NCBI GenBank assembly: GCA_029561505.1
Contig: JAKQXK010000592.1
Location: 1-5,708 of the forward strand
Direction of reading: 5' to 3'
DNA: 5,708 nucleotides
Origin: Spirochaetota bacterium
Lineage (GTDB): Bacteria; Spirochaetota; Leptospiria; Turneriellales; Turneriellaceae
Numbering within the stretch: position 1 is the stretch's first letter; the number at the start of each line of letters is the position of its first letter. The notes beneath the pieces were generated by a model that was given only the letters and a program-made list of their open reading frames with translations, was not told the DNA's origin and made no database searches. This document shows, one piece after another, positions 1 to 5,708 of the stretch. A program made the translations under genes and the position numbers.

Positions 1-265
1 TACGCCTGAGGGCATTCAGAGCTTTGTCATCTGCTGCGTGTACATCGATGCCATCGATGTACACAGTGCCGGCGTCGGGCTTCAAGAGGCCGGTGATGTT
101 CTTAAGCGTAACGGATTTTCCCGAACCGCTTTTGCCAATGATATAGATAATTTCACCGCGATAGATGTCGAGATCGACGCCGCGCAGCACGTGTTTGGTG
201 CCAAAACTCTTGTAGATGTCCGCGAGACGCACATGCGTCTCGCGGGCGGGCGCCTGGGCATTCAT
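1..265 (-). CDS. mlaF: MlaF-type ABC transporter ATP-binding subunit, N-terminal part (runs off window)
   Basis: This is the ATPase expected to power the MlaE permease just upstream, moving phospholipid or another lipophile between the inner and outer membranes. Only 88 codons are visible; the rest lies beyond position 1. After a short leader (residues 1-11) comes a typical ABC beta-strand start with Y18 and F21 as candidate A-loop aromatics, then a perfect Walker A, GKSGSGKS, at residues 44-51. It is followed by a stretch ending GLLKPDAG, as in MlaF/Ttg2A-type ATPases. The Q-loop, signature and Walker B are outside. I chose ATG at 263-265 because it lies four bases after the mlaE stop, with a weak AAAGA purine run before it; GTG at 230-232 is a possible later start. 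ABC ATPase identity is certain from Walker A; assignment to MlaF rests on the neighbouring permease. Two long inverted repeats lie inside this fragment. Confidence 0.9.
   Translation of the reverse strand, partial: MNAQAPARETHVRLADIYKSFGTKHVLRGVDLDIYRGEIIYIIGKSGSGKSVTLKNITGLLKPDAGTVYIDGIDVHAADDKALNALRR
38..64. repeat. Perfect 13-base inverted repeat with one-base spacer
   Basis: Arms gtgtacatcgatg (38-50) and catcgatgtacac (52-64) are exact reverse complements around c51. The element lies inside the MlaF-type gene and encodes VYIDGIDVH (residues 68-76), where the repeated Ile-Asp codons ATCGAT, themselves palindromic, explain part but not all of the symmetry. Confidence 0.9.
220..245. repeat. 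Perfect 12-base inverted repeat with two-base spacer near the MlaF-type start
   Basis: Arms ccgcgagacgca (220-231) and tgcgtctcgcgg (234-245) are exact reverse complements separated by ca. In the transcript this GC-rich element would fold into a stable hairpin about 20-45 bases after the ATPase start codon, across codons 7-16, before the conserved ABC core. There is no T-run, so it is not an intrinsic terminator. It could slow or tune translation, or be a protein-binding palindrome. Confidence 0.9.
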
Positions 266-269
266 TCTT

Positions 270-1079
270 TCACAATCCAAATAATTGAAAAATATATGTG
301 ATAAAATAGTCAGACACAATAATCATCATGAATGAAAACACCACAGCCTGTATCGTTGCCTGACCCACGCCTTCGGCGCCCCCGCGGGCGCGAAACCCTG
401 AGAAACAAGAGATCAGCGCAATCTCGGCGCCAAAGAAAAAAGTTTTGCCCACGCCTGAGATCAGGTCTTGGCTGCGCACGAGCGTGCGGGCAGAATCGAA
501 GTACAGATTATACGGAATGTCGAGACTGATGTTTGAGATGAGAGCTCCCCCTAACACGCCGACGACGATCGCCATTACGGTAATCATGGGAATGCAAAAA
601 AGCGCGGCCAGAAAACGCGGTACTGACAGGTAATGAATTGGGTTCGTCGCGAGTGTCGATAGCGCATCAATCTGCTCGGTGACCTTCATCGTGCCGACTT
701 CAGCTGCGATTGAAGAACCGACGCGCCCCGCGAGCAGAACCGCCGTGAGTACCGGTGATAGTTCGCGCACCATCGCCAGCGCGATACCGCCGCCCATAAA
801 GGTTGAGATGCCCTGAATCTGCTGTTCCATCGGGCCGCCCAGCTGAAGCGCCATGACCATGCCGACGAAAAATGAACTCACGACCCCAACGGGAATCGAC
901 TTTACACCGATTTCGCCCATTTGGTAGAGCAGGTTGCGCACATCGAAAGGACGCGCGAAGACATAGCGTATCGTCTGGCCCGCGAATATGGCAAAACCCC
1001 CGATAGCTTCGAGCAGCCCGAGCACGCCGCTGCCGATGCTGTCAAATACGGGTATAAGTGTCTGGTGAAAGCGTTTCAT
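270..1079 (-). CDS. mlaE: MlaE-family lipid ABC transporter permease
   Basis: An inner-membrane permease of the MlaE/YrbE/Ttg2B family (PF02405), which works with an MlaF ATPase and an MCE-domain (MlaD) substrate-binding protein to transport phospholipids across the diderm envelope. The protein has 269 residues, the usual family length. Hydrophobic segments lie near residues 17-40, 62-80, 98-118, 155-180, 205-226 and 243-267. The family signature is intact: ELSPVL at 106-111, AGR at 117-119, GSS at 121-123, AAE at 125-127, GTM at 129-131 and EQIDAL at 135-140. The later GFRARGG loop (228-234) is also typical. The ATG (1077-1079) overlaps the upstream stop as ATGA, so translation is probably coupled to the 882-residue protein, and the ATPase gene starts four bases after this stop. 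No MCE gene is visible; it may follow the ATPase outside the window. The direction of lipid transport cannot be inferred. Confidence 0.95.
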   Translation of the reverse strand: MKRFHQTLIPVFDSIGSGVLGLLEAIGGFAIFAGQTIRYVFARPFDVRNLLYQMGEIGVKSIPVGVVSSFFVGMVMALQLGGPMEQQIQGISTFMGGGIALAMVRELSPVLTAVLLAGRVGSSIAAEVGTMKVTEQIDALSTLATNPIHYLSVPRFLAALFCIPMITVMAIVVGVLGGALISNISLDIPYNLYFDSARTLVRSQDLISGVGKTFFFGAEIALISCFSGFRARGGAEGVGQATIQAVVFSFMMIIVSDYFITYIFQLFGL

Positions 1080-3724
1080 TCAACTTTGGTTTCGACTGAC
1101 TCGAGTAGCCAGTCTGCATTTTTGCGCTGTATGGGCGAGTGACAATAAGAACACTCGATACTGTCGGTTTCGGGCAGGGGAGCTCCGCACGATACGCAGC
1201 TGTGCTCGGCGAAGCCGGCTGCGGTTTCGCTTTTTTGCGCCCTCAGCGTGACGATGGTCTGCCGGTGGCGCACTTTTGTGTTCTGCAGCGCAGACGCCGA
1301 CCATTTGATGCGCACCTTGGCGATTGATTCACTGTTGTTCGCCTTATAACTCTCAAGATCTGCCGCGCCCACAGCGATATCGTAGAGACTCTGCGATTTA
1401 ATTTCGCCGGCAAGATAGGTTTCGGTCGCGTCGCGCACGATGTAGTCGCGGTTTTGTGTCAGTCGCGTCATGAGGTCGCGCCAGAAGACGAAAGAAGCGC
1501 GGTCTTCAATGCGATCAGAACTGATTTCGCCAAGATCTTTGCGCTTTGCACCACCGCGGTATTCGCTGGCCTGCGTGATTTCGGCAAGCACCCAGTCGAA
1601 TGTGCCCGACCCCGCAATGGCTCCGCAGCTCTTGCATTTGTTGAGCTCGCCTTCGCCTTTAAAGGGCGTGCCGCAATGGCTGCAGGTATCGAAACTTTCG
1701 CTATGCTCGGTTTGCGCGTCGCGCTTGCGCATAAAAGAATAGAATTCGACGAACGCATTGAGCGGCGCTTTTGCGGCGGCCTTTTGTGCATCATCGTCAG
1801 GGCGCCCGACCTTTACCATGATATCGCGCGCGGCGGCTTCCATGCGCACGGTGAGGCAGTCATAATCACCCGACCGGTTATGCGCGAGCACGTAAAACCG
1901 CCGGATTTCAAAGTCGACCATGACATTCTTGCGTTTTTCAATTTCGCGCATGATCTTGAGCTGAAGCCGAAAACGGTTATAGACGCCCTGTGACAGGTAG
2001 CGCCGGCAATCGCGCATATCGCCTGCACACCAGCTGTGCTGTATGTGTGTTGCGATTGCTTTGCCGCGCGCACGAAACGCCTCAAGATCAAATTTCGGAT
2101 CTTTAGCCATTATCTCTTTCAAAGCCGCCGTTTCGGTCGCCTGTAGCTGTTTCTGTTCTTTTGCGACGCGCGCCTTCTCTTTAGCGCGGGAGATAAGTTT
2201 GACGATGAGCGTGATTGCCGCGACGAAGAGTAGCAGATAGAGAAGAATAAAGGTCAGGTGCAGCCAGCCGGGTTTATGCCCGTATTTCCAGTAATGTCTC
2301 AGCTGGTAACCAAAGAGTGTCAGTGCACCCGTGTCTTGCAGATAGCCCGTCGGCGTGTAAACCCTCACGATCATTTCACGCTGCATCACGGGTTCGAGCA
2401 GCGTGAGCTCAGCCTTGTTGCCGTTTTGCTTGAATTCGCTCAGAAGCTTTTTCTCGACTTCACACGACGAATTATATTCCCAATTGTCTTTGCAGAGATA
2501 CGCTTCTGCCAGCACCTTCTGGTCAGACGGCAGTTCGAGGGTAATGTTTTTGTACTGCGTGTAGAGTGCGCTTTCTGCCGAACTGTCGAATGTCCCCAGG
2601 CATCTTGAGATATCGAGCGCGCCGATGCCGAATTCGATCGATTCACTGGCTTCGAGCGCATCCAAGCGTGTCAATCTCAGATCAGCAGTGATCGCAGGCG
2701 TGTTTTGTGCAGCAAAAAGTTTTGCCCCGATAGAATACCTGGCAAACGTGGCAGATTTTGCACCTTCGGTTTTCGCCACAAATGTGTCGAATTGGTTAAA
2801 AATGGGCATGCACCAGGCGTCTTTTGGGTCCCTTATGGTGAAGGTGAGCTGCATGGTCGAATTCTGGTGTAGCCGGGCTAGAACATCGGCCTCGGCAAAA
2901 CGTGCCACTATGCCGGGCGCGTATGGTTCAGAAGGCACCGGGCCGATGACGACGAGCTTCGGGTTATTCAGTTTCTGCGCGGCCGCAAGGTTGCAGGTGT
3001 TGCCGTTGCCGGCACAGGTTGAGATTATTTTGCCGGCCATCGATGCATCAAAAAGCCATGCGGTCGCGCCGCTGGGCAAAGCATTCAGGTCTATGCTGGC
3101 CGATTTTGCTGAATCGAAAGCGAGGTCAAAAACCCAATAGCCAGGTTCGCCTTTGTAATAGACGCGCTCCATCTCATAGTTAATCGTTGCGGTGATAGGT
3201 TTTGCTGGGGCGCTCGTCGCCTGAAAAGCCAGGCGGTAACCCGTGCGAAAATCTTTCTTGAGGTCGCCGGTGACGATCTCGCCTGGCCATACCTTTTGCG
3301 CGTCGCGCCGGGTCTGCAGGTCGCGGTAATAGATGTGTTTCGGGTTCTTGTCATAAGGTTCAAAGGTCAGGGTTTCTTCTATGCGCAATCGACCTCGGGG
3401 TGTGAGGCTGATCGTCGCCTTGTAGGCGTCGAGTTTGCCGATGCGCAATTGCCGGTAATCGGGCTCGCTGTAAGAAGAACCAGAACTACCCCGGTATGTT
3501 CCCGAAGATGACGGCCGGTAAGAAGAGCCCGAAGAAGAGGGCCTGTAAGACGAACTGCTCGAAGAAGACCGGTAGCTCGAAGAACTGGAAGATCGGCTTG
3601 AAGACGAGCTTGAAGAACGCGACGAGCTGCTGCTCGAAGAGCGGTAGCTTCCGCCGCCACCAGCTCGGGCAAACGCCGATTCGGCGATGAAAATCAGCAA
3701 TACGCTGAACACAAACGGGCGCAC
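1076..3724 (-). CDS. Membrane protein with DUF2207-like ectodomain and cytoplasmic Tim44-like/zinc-ribbon tail
   Basis: Function unknown. The 882 residues read in order as follows. A Sec signal peptide spans 1-19, with a likely cut after SAFA. A Ser/Tyr/Arg/Gly low-complexity stretch covers about 25-86. A beta-rich domain (about 90-480) opens with a 'GRLRIEETLTF' strand resembling DUF2207 (PF09972). One membrane span lies at about 487-510, followed by a Lys/Arg-rich stretch that fits a cytoplasmic side. From about 541 there is a Tim44-like segment (DLEAF, then IQHSWCAGDM, then YLS). Zinc ribbon 1 is C681/C684/C697/C700. A second, related-looking unit begins near 736 and ends in zinc ribbon 2, C843/C846/C858/C861. 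Both ribbons are followed by a DW-x-L helix (W711, W872). The ectodomain has six cysteines (237, 244, 305, 375, 411, 421). The start is GTG: an in-frame TGA lies only four codons upstream (3734-3736), no in-frame ATG intervenes, and GTG keeps the signal peptide whole. The stop overlaps mlaE. Domain calls are by eye; the Tim44-like and ribbon parts are surer than DUF2207. Confidence 0.85.
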   Translation of the reverse strand: MRPFVFSVLLIFIAESAFARAGGGGSYRSSSSSSSRSSSSSSSRSSSSSSYRSSSSSSSYRPSSSGSSYRPSSSGTYRGSSGSSYSEPDYRQLRIGKLDAYKATISLTPRGRLRIEETLTFEPYDKNPKHIYYRDLQTRRDAQKVWPGEIVTGDLKKDFRTGYRLAFQATSAPAKPITATINYEMERVYYKGEPGYWVFDLAFDSAKSASIDLNALPSGATAWLFDASMAGKIISTCAGNGNTCNLAAAQKLNNPKLVVIGPVPSEPYAPGIVARFAEADVLARLHQNSTMQLTFTIRDPKDAWCMPIFNQFDTFVAKTEGAKSATFARYSIGAKLFAAQNTPAITADLRLTRLDALEASESIEFGIGALDISRCLGTFDSSAESALYTQYKNITLELPSDQKVLAEAYLCKDNWEYNSSCEVEKKLLSEFKQNGNKAELTLLEPVMQREMIVRVYTPTGYLQDTGALTLFGYQLRHYWKYGHKPGWLHLTFILLYLLLFVAAITLIVKLISRAKEKARVAKEQKQLQATETAALKEIMAKDPKFDLEAFRARGKAIATHIQHSWCAGDMRDCRRYLSQGVYNRFRLQLKIMREIEKRKNVMVDFEIRRFYVLAHNRSGDYDCLTVRMEAAARDIMVKVGRPDDDAQKAAAKAPLNAFVEFYSFMRKRDAQTEHSESFDTCSHCGTPFKGEGELNKCKSCGAIAGSGTFDWVLAEITQASEYRGGAKRKDLGEISSDRIEDRASFVFWRDLMTRLTQNRDYIVRDATETYLAGEIKSQSLYDIAVGAADLESYKANNSESIAKVRIKWSASALQNTKVRHRQTIVTLRAQKSETAAGFAEHSCVSCGAPLPETDSIECSYCHSPIQRKNADWLLESVETKVE
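3470..3652 (-). repeat. Serine-rich low-complexity repeat within the 882-residue protein
   Basis: Residues 25-85 just after the predicted signal peptide are made of imperfect units of Arg followed by five to seven serines. They change toward the C-terminal side into YRPSSSG-like units, with regularly placed Tyr-Arg pairs. Serine codons are mixed (TCN and AGY types alternate), so this is a protein-level repeat and not a simple DNA slippage tract, although the GA-rich coding strand complement makes length variation plausible. It probably forms a flexible extracytoplasmic linker. Similar Gly/Ser tracts next to signal peptides are common in bacterial Tim44-like and TPM-domain proteins. Confidence 0.8.
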
Positions 3725-3779
3725 ATGCGACGCTCAAAGTTTCAGCCCCTGTGTAAAGAGAATCTGGCCTGTTCGGGGC
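3725..3779. other. 55-base intergenic gap between the CDF gene and the 882-residue gene
   Basis: This is the only real non-coding spacer in the window. On the minus strand it carries no recognisable -35/-10 pair and only a weak purine stretch (TTGAGCG) before the GTG start. A six-base inverted repeat, agcccc at 3744-3749 and ggggct at 3775-3780, touches the CDF stop codon but has a 25-base loop and no following T-run, so it is not a convincing intrinsic terminator. Read-through from the CDF gene seems likely. Confidence 0.6.
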
Positions 3780-4727
3780 TCAATGGTGCTGGTGCCGCTC
3801 TTCGCTGCCCGTGCAGAATTCAATAGTGCTGTGCAGAATGCCCTCAGAAGCGGCCAGTTGACGAATCTGTTTCTTGATTTTGCGCATCGCATCAAAACCG
3901 ATCTTGCCCTCAAGAATAACCTGCAACGTCAGCACGTGGTGTTCGCCGTCGAGCGTCCAGATGTGCACGTCTTCAACATCTTTGACATTGGGTATGCCGC
4001 GTATGCTGTCTTCGAGACCGGCAATTGGCAAATGCTGCGGCACTTCCATCAGCAGAATTCTGATCACGGCGCGCAGGTTCTTAAAAATATTCCAGAGAAT
4101 ATAGAGCGAGATAACGAGCGAAATCAGAGGGTCGAGAACAGGCACATCAAAAAACATCATAAAGATGCTGCTGATGAGCACTGCTACCCAGCCGAGAACA
4201 TCTTCGAGCAGGTGAAGGTAAACTGCGCGCTCGCTGTGCGAACTGCCGCGTTTGACGCGCAGCGCCGCAAAACCGTTGATCGCGATGCCGAGTAGCGCAA
4301 GCAAGAGCATGCCCTTTGCGTTCGCAGGTTCAGGCGCAAGCAGCCGCTCAACTGATTCGCGCAGCACAAGTGCCACCCCGACGAGCAGAACTGAAGATAC
4401 CACAAGGGCACCCAGCAACGAGAACCGGCGATAGCCATACGAATAGAACTGGTCGCGTGGGCGACCTGAGATTTTCTGCAGGTACCATGCAACCCCGAGC
4501 GACAGTGCGTCGCCGAAATCGTGCAGTGCATCTGAGAGAATCGCCACGCTGTTAGTATAAAGACCACCGACGAGCTCTATGACGGCAAACGCGAGGTTCA
4601 GCGCCAGGGCTATCAGCAGATTCTTCGAGCTGTCGTGGTGGTGGTGTGCGTGCCCGTGTGCATCGTGCACATGGTGCTGAGCAGACGGTTTATGCAGGCC
4701 TTCAGACGCCGTGCGCGCTTTGCTCAT
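3780..4727 (-). CDS. Cation diffusion facilitator (CDF) family zinc-type metal exporter
   Basis: An inner-membrane metal/proton antiporter of the CzcD/ZitB/ZnT type, expected to export Zn2+ and perhaps Co2+ or Cd2+ from the cytoplasm. With the start chosen here it has 315 residues, normal for the family. A His-rich cytoplasmic leader (residues 18-32, eight His) precedes the membrane domain. Helix 2 carries H69-x3-D73 in the sequence LHDFGDAL, and helix 5 carries H172-x3-D176 in LHLLEDVLGW: the His/Asp tetrahedral site typical of zinc transporters. The C-terminal cytoplasmic fold begins about residue 240 and includes DVHIWTLDGEHHVLT; the protein ends RHQHH. I chose ATG at 4725-4727 because it makes an ATGA overlap with the radical SAM stop; an in-frame ATG at 4776-4778 would add 17 basic residues and a 55-base overlap. 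Metal choice is inferred from the motif. No metal-responsive regulator or operator is visible nearby. Confidence 0.93.
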   Translation of the reverse strand: MSKARTASEGLHKPSAQHHVHDAHGHAHHHHDSSKNLLIALALNLAFAVIELVGGLYTNSVAILSDALHDFGDALSLGVAWYLQKISGRPRDQFYSYGYRRFSLLGALVVSSVLLVGVALVLRESVERLLAPEPANAKGMLLLALLGIAINGFAALRVKRGSSHSERAVYLHLLEDVLGWVAVLISSIFMMFFDVPVLDPLISLVISLYILWNIFKNLRAVIRILLMEVPQHLPIAGLEDSIRGIPNVKDVEDVHIWTLDGEHHVLTLQVILEGKIGFDAMRKIKKQIRQLAASEGILHSTIEFCTGSEERHQHH

Positions 4728-5708
4728 CTGCCGCACACGCGGGCGCACACCTTGAGTTTTTCGCCGCCGCTCTGCCATTTGTCTTTGACCTGATTTTGAA
4801 AGAAATTACCGGCGACTATCTTTTCAACGCTCACGTTGCCCGTTGCGCTCAGTTCTGCTTCAACGCCATCAAAGAGTTGGTTGAATTGGCGCGTTTCATC
4901 ACCCGGGGCGTTTTTCAGCATCGCAGCGAGATAGCAGCAAGGCAAAACCTTGCCTTCGGCGCTGATGTAGATGCTCTTTTCACGAACTGCCTTGCAGTCT
5001 ATCTCACGGCTGTCGAGGTATGCATCGAATGAGCTATGCCGGGCGCGGTCGGCCTCAAGCGATTCGAGAAAGTCATTACGAAACTCGGCCCGGCTGGGGC
5101 TTTGAATTTCATCCACAAGGCTGCCCGAAACTGATTTTACGGGGCTCTTGGCGGCATATGCCATCGCATCTCGTTTCAAGAACCGAGCAGTCTTTTTTAC
5201 GTTAAAAGCTGCAAAGCCCAGTGCATGTGAAAAATCGCGCGCCGCTTCGACCTGGTGCTCGTTGTGAGCGAACACGATGAAATCCCACTCGGCGCGCCCG
5301 CCCGCGGCGATGTACGCAGTTGCGTTTTGTACGATCTTCACCCAGTCGGTGTTGCGCCGGTAGATATGGTTTGTGTCTTCGAGCCCGTCGATAGCAAACC
5401 GGGCATAACCGTTTTCACCGATTGCCCGCGCAAGGTCGCGCCACCAGTCTTCGTTTCTGAGGCTGCCGTTCGAATGGATGCCAATGCGCAGCCGGGGCGA
5501 AGCGTCACGCAGGTAGCGGACGATTTCGAGTGTGTCGGCACCAGCCGCGGGGTCGCCATAGTTGCCGCACAGATAAACCTTAGAAAGTTGCCGCACAAAT
5601 TCAACCGGCATGATGCGGCGGATTTCACCCAGCGAGAGTTCGGCTCCCGTAACCTTTGGGTTCATCGCCCCCCCATCGATACGGCGCGGGCATTGCGGGC
5701 ACGCCGCA
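4724..5708 (-). CDS. Radical SAM protein with SPASM/twitch-like C-terminal region (5' end outside window)
   Basis: A radical S-adenosylmethionine enzyme with a [4Fe-4S] cluster; the substrate is unknown. The frame is open to the right edge, and the residues before the internal ATG at 5663-5665 read AACPQCPRRIDGGA. These supply the last two cysteines of CxxxCxxC (codons at 5699-5701 and 5690-5692); the first would lie at 5711-5713, just outside. That ATG is therefore not the true start. Counting from it, GNYGDP (34-39) matches the SAM-binding GGE-type strand, and GIHSNGS (62-68), FAIDGLED (90-97) and AEWDFIVFAHNEHQV (125-139) are later barrel strands. The C-terminal part has C224, a GX4C at G238-C243 (with C244 next to it) and CX3C at C307/C311, enough for one auxiliary iron-sulfur cluster, fewer than a full SPASM domain. 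The stop overlaps the CDF start as ATGA. The family resembles radical SAM/SPASM proteins that modify peptides or small molecules, but no precursor peptide is visible. Confidence 0.92.
   Translation of the reverse strand, partial: AACPQCPRRIDGGAMNPKVTGAELSLGEIRRIMPVEFVRQLSKVYLCGNYGDPAAGADTLEIVRYLRDASPRLRIGIHSNGSLRNEDWWRDLARAIGENGYARFAIDGLEDTNHIYRRNTDWVKIVQNATAYIAAGGRAEWDFIVFAHNEHQVEAARDFSHALGFAAFNVKKTARFLKRDAMAYAAKSPVKSVSGSLVDEIQSPSRAEFRNDFLESLEADRARHSSFDAYLDSREIDCKAVREKSIYISAEGKVLPCCYLAAMLKNAPGDETRQFNQLFDGVEAELSATGNVSVEKIVAGNFFQNQVKDKWQSGGEKLKVCARVCGR

Noticed and set aside
38..301. Plus-strand open frame of 87 codons at the left end
   Set aside because: It is antisense to the Walker A-bearing ATPase gene and has no family resemblance.
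1454..1993. Plus-strand open frame of 179 codons opposite the Tim44-like/zinc-ribbon coding region
   Set aside because: A shadow frame of the minus-strand gene, whose zinc ribbons and Tim44-like motifs show which strand is real.
2625..3140. Plus-strand open frame of 171 codons opposite the ectodomain
   Set aside because: No recognisable domain, and it lies fully inside the continuous 882-codon gene on the other strand.
3725..3779. A promoter for the 882-residue gene in the 55-base gap
   Set aside because: A TTTACA-like hexamer (3752-3757, minus strand) has no -10-like partner at suitable spacing.
3744..3780. Inverted repeat agcccc/ggggct as a terminator after the CDF gene
   Set aside because: Only six pairs, a 25-base loop and no following T-run on the minus strand.
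3687..4295. Plus-strand open frame of 202 codons opposite the CDF gene
   Set aside because: It mirrors the high-confidence CDF coding strand, matches no family I recognise and has no supporting start context.
4651..4679. Short repeats and a six-base palindrome (tgtgca/tgcaca) in the His-rich leader
   Set aside because: Explained by runs of His codons (CAC/CAT) and alternating His-Ala/Gly codons in the CDF gene.

Overview
The window is a compact bacterial gene string of about 52% G+C (estimated by eye). All five recognisable genes lie on the minus strand and the coding density is close to 100%. In transcription order, from the right end to the left, they are: a radical SAM protein with a C-terminal SPASM/twitch-type iron-sulfur region (5' end outside the window); a zinc-type cation diffusion facilitator (CDF) exporter; an 882-residue membrane protein with a signal peptide, serine-rich linker, DUF2207-like ectodomain, one membrane span and a cytoplasmic Tim44-like/zinc-ribbon tail; an MlaE-family lipid ABC permease; and the first 88 codons of its MlaF-type ATPase (3' end outside the window).

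The junctions are tight. Radical SAM to CDF and the 882-residue gene to mlaE are both 4-base ATGA stop/start overlaps (4724-4727 and 1076-1079). MlaE to MlaF is separated by four bases. Only the CDF to 882-residue junction has a gap, 55 bases, with no convincing promoter or terminator. This is most simply read as one transcription unit, or two that meet at the 55-base gap. No gene is supported on the plus strand, and I saw no tRNA, rRNA, CRISPR array or insertion sequence.

MlaE and MlaF form the inner-membrane core of a phospholipid/lipophile transporter of diderm bacteria, so the host very likely has an outer membrane. The moderate G+C, protein style and gene mix are compatible with a spirochaete of the Leptospirales (Turneriella-like) or another diderm environmental bacterium. 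This is an impression, not a demonstrated placement.

The most unusual item is the 882-residue protein. It joins a DUF2207-like extracytoplasmic part to two successive units that each end in a CxxC...CxxC zinc ribbon followed by a tryptophan-leucine helix, and it is translationally coupled to a lipid transporter permease. A second curiosity is a pair of long, perfect, closely spaced inverted repeats inside the short visible part of the MlaF-type gene. The radical SAM substrate and any functional link between it, zinc export and lipid transport cannot be read from this sequence.
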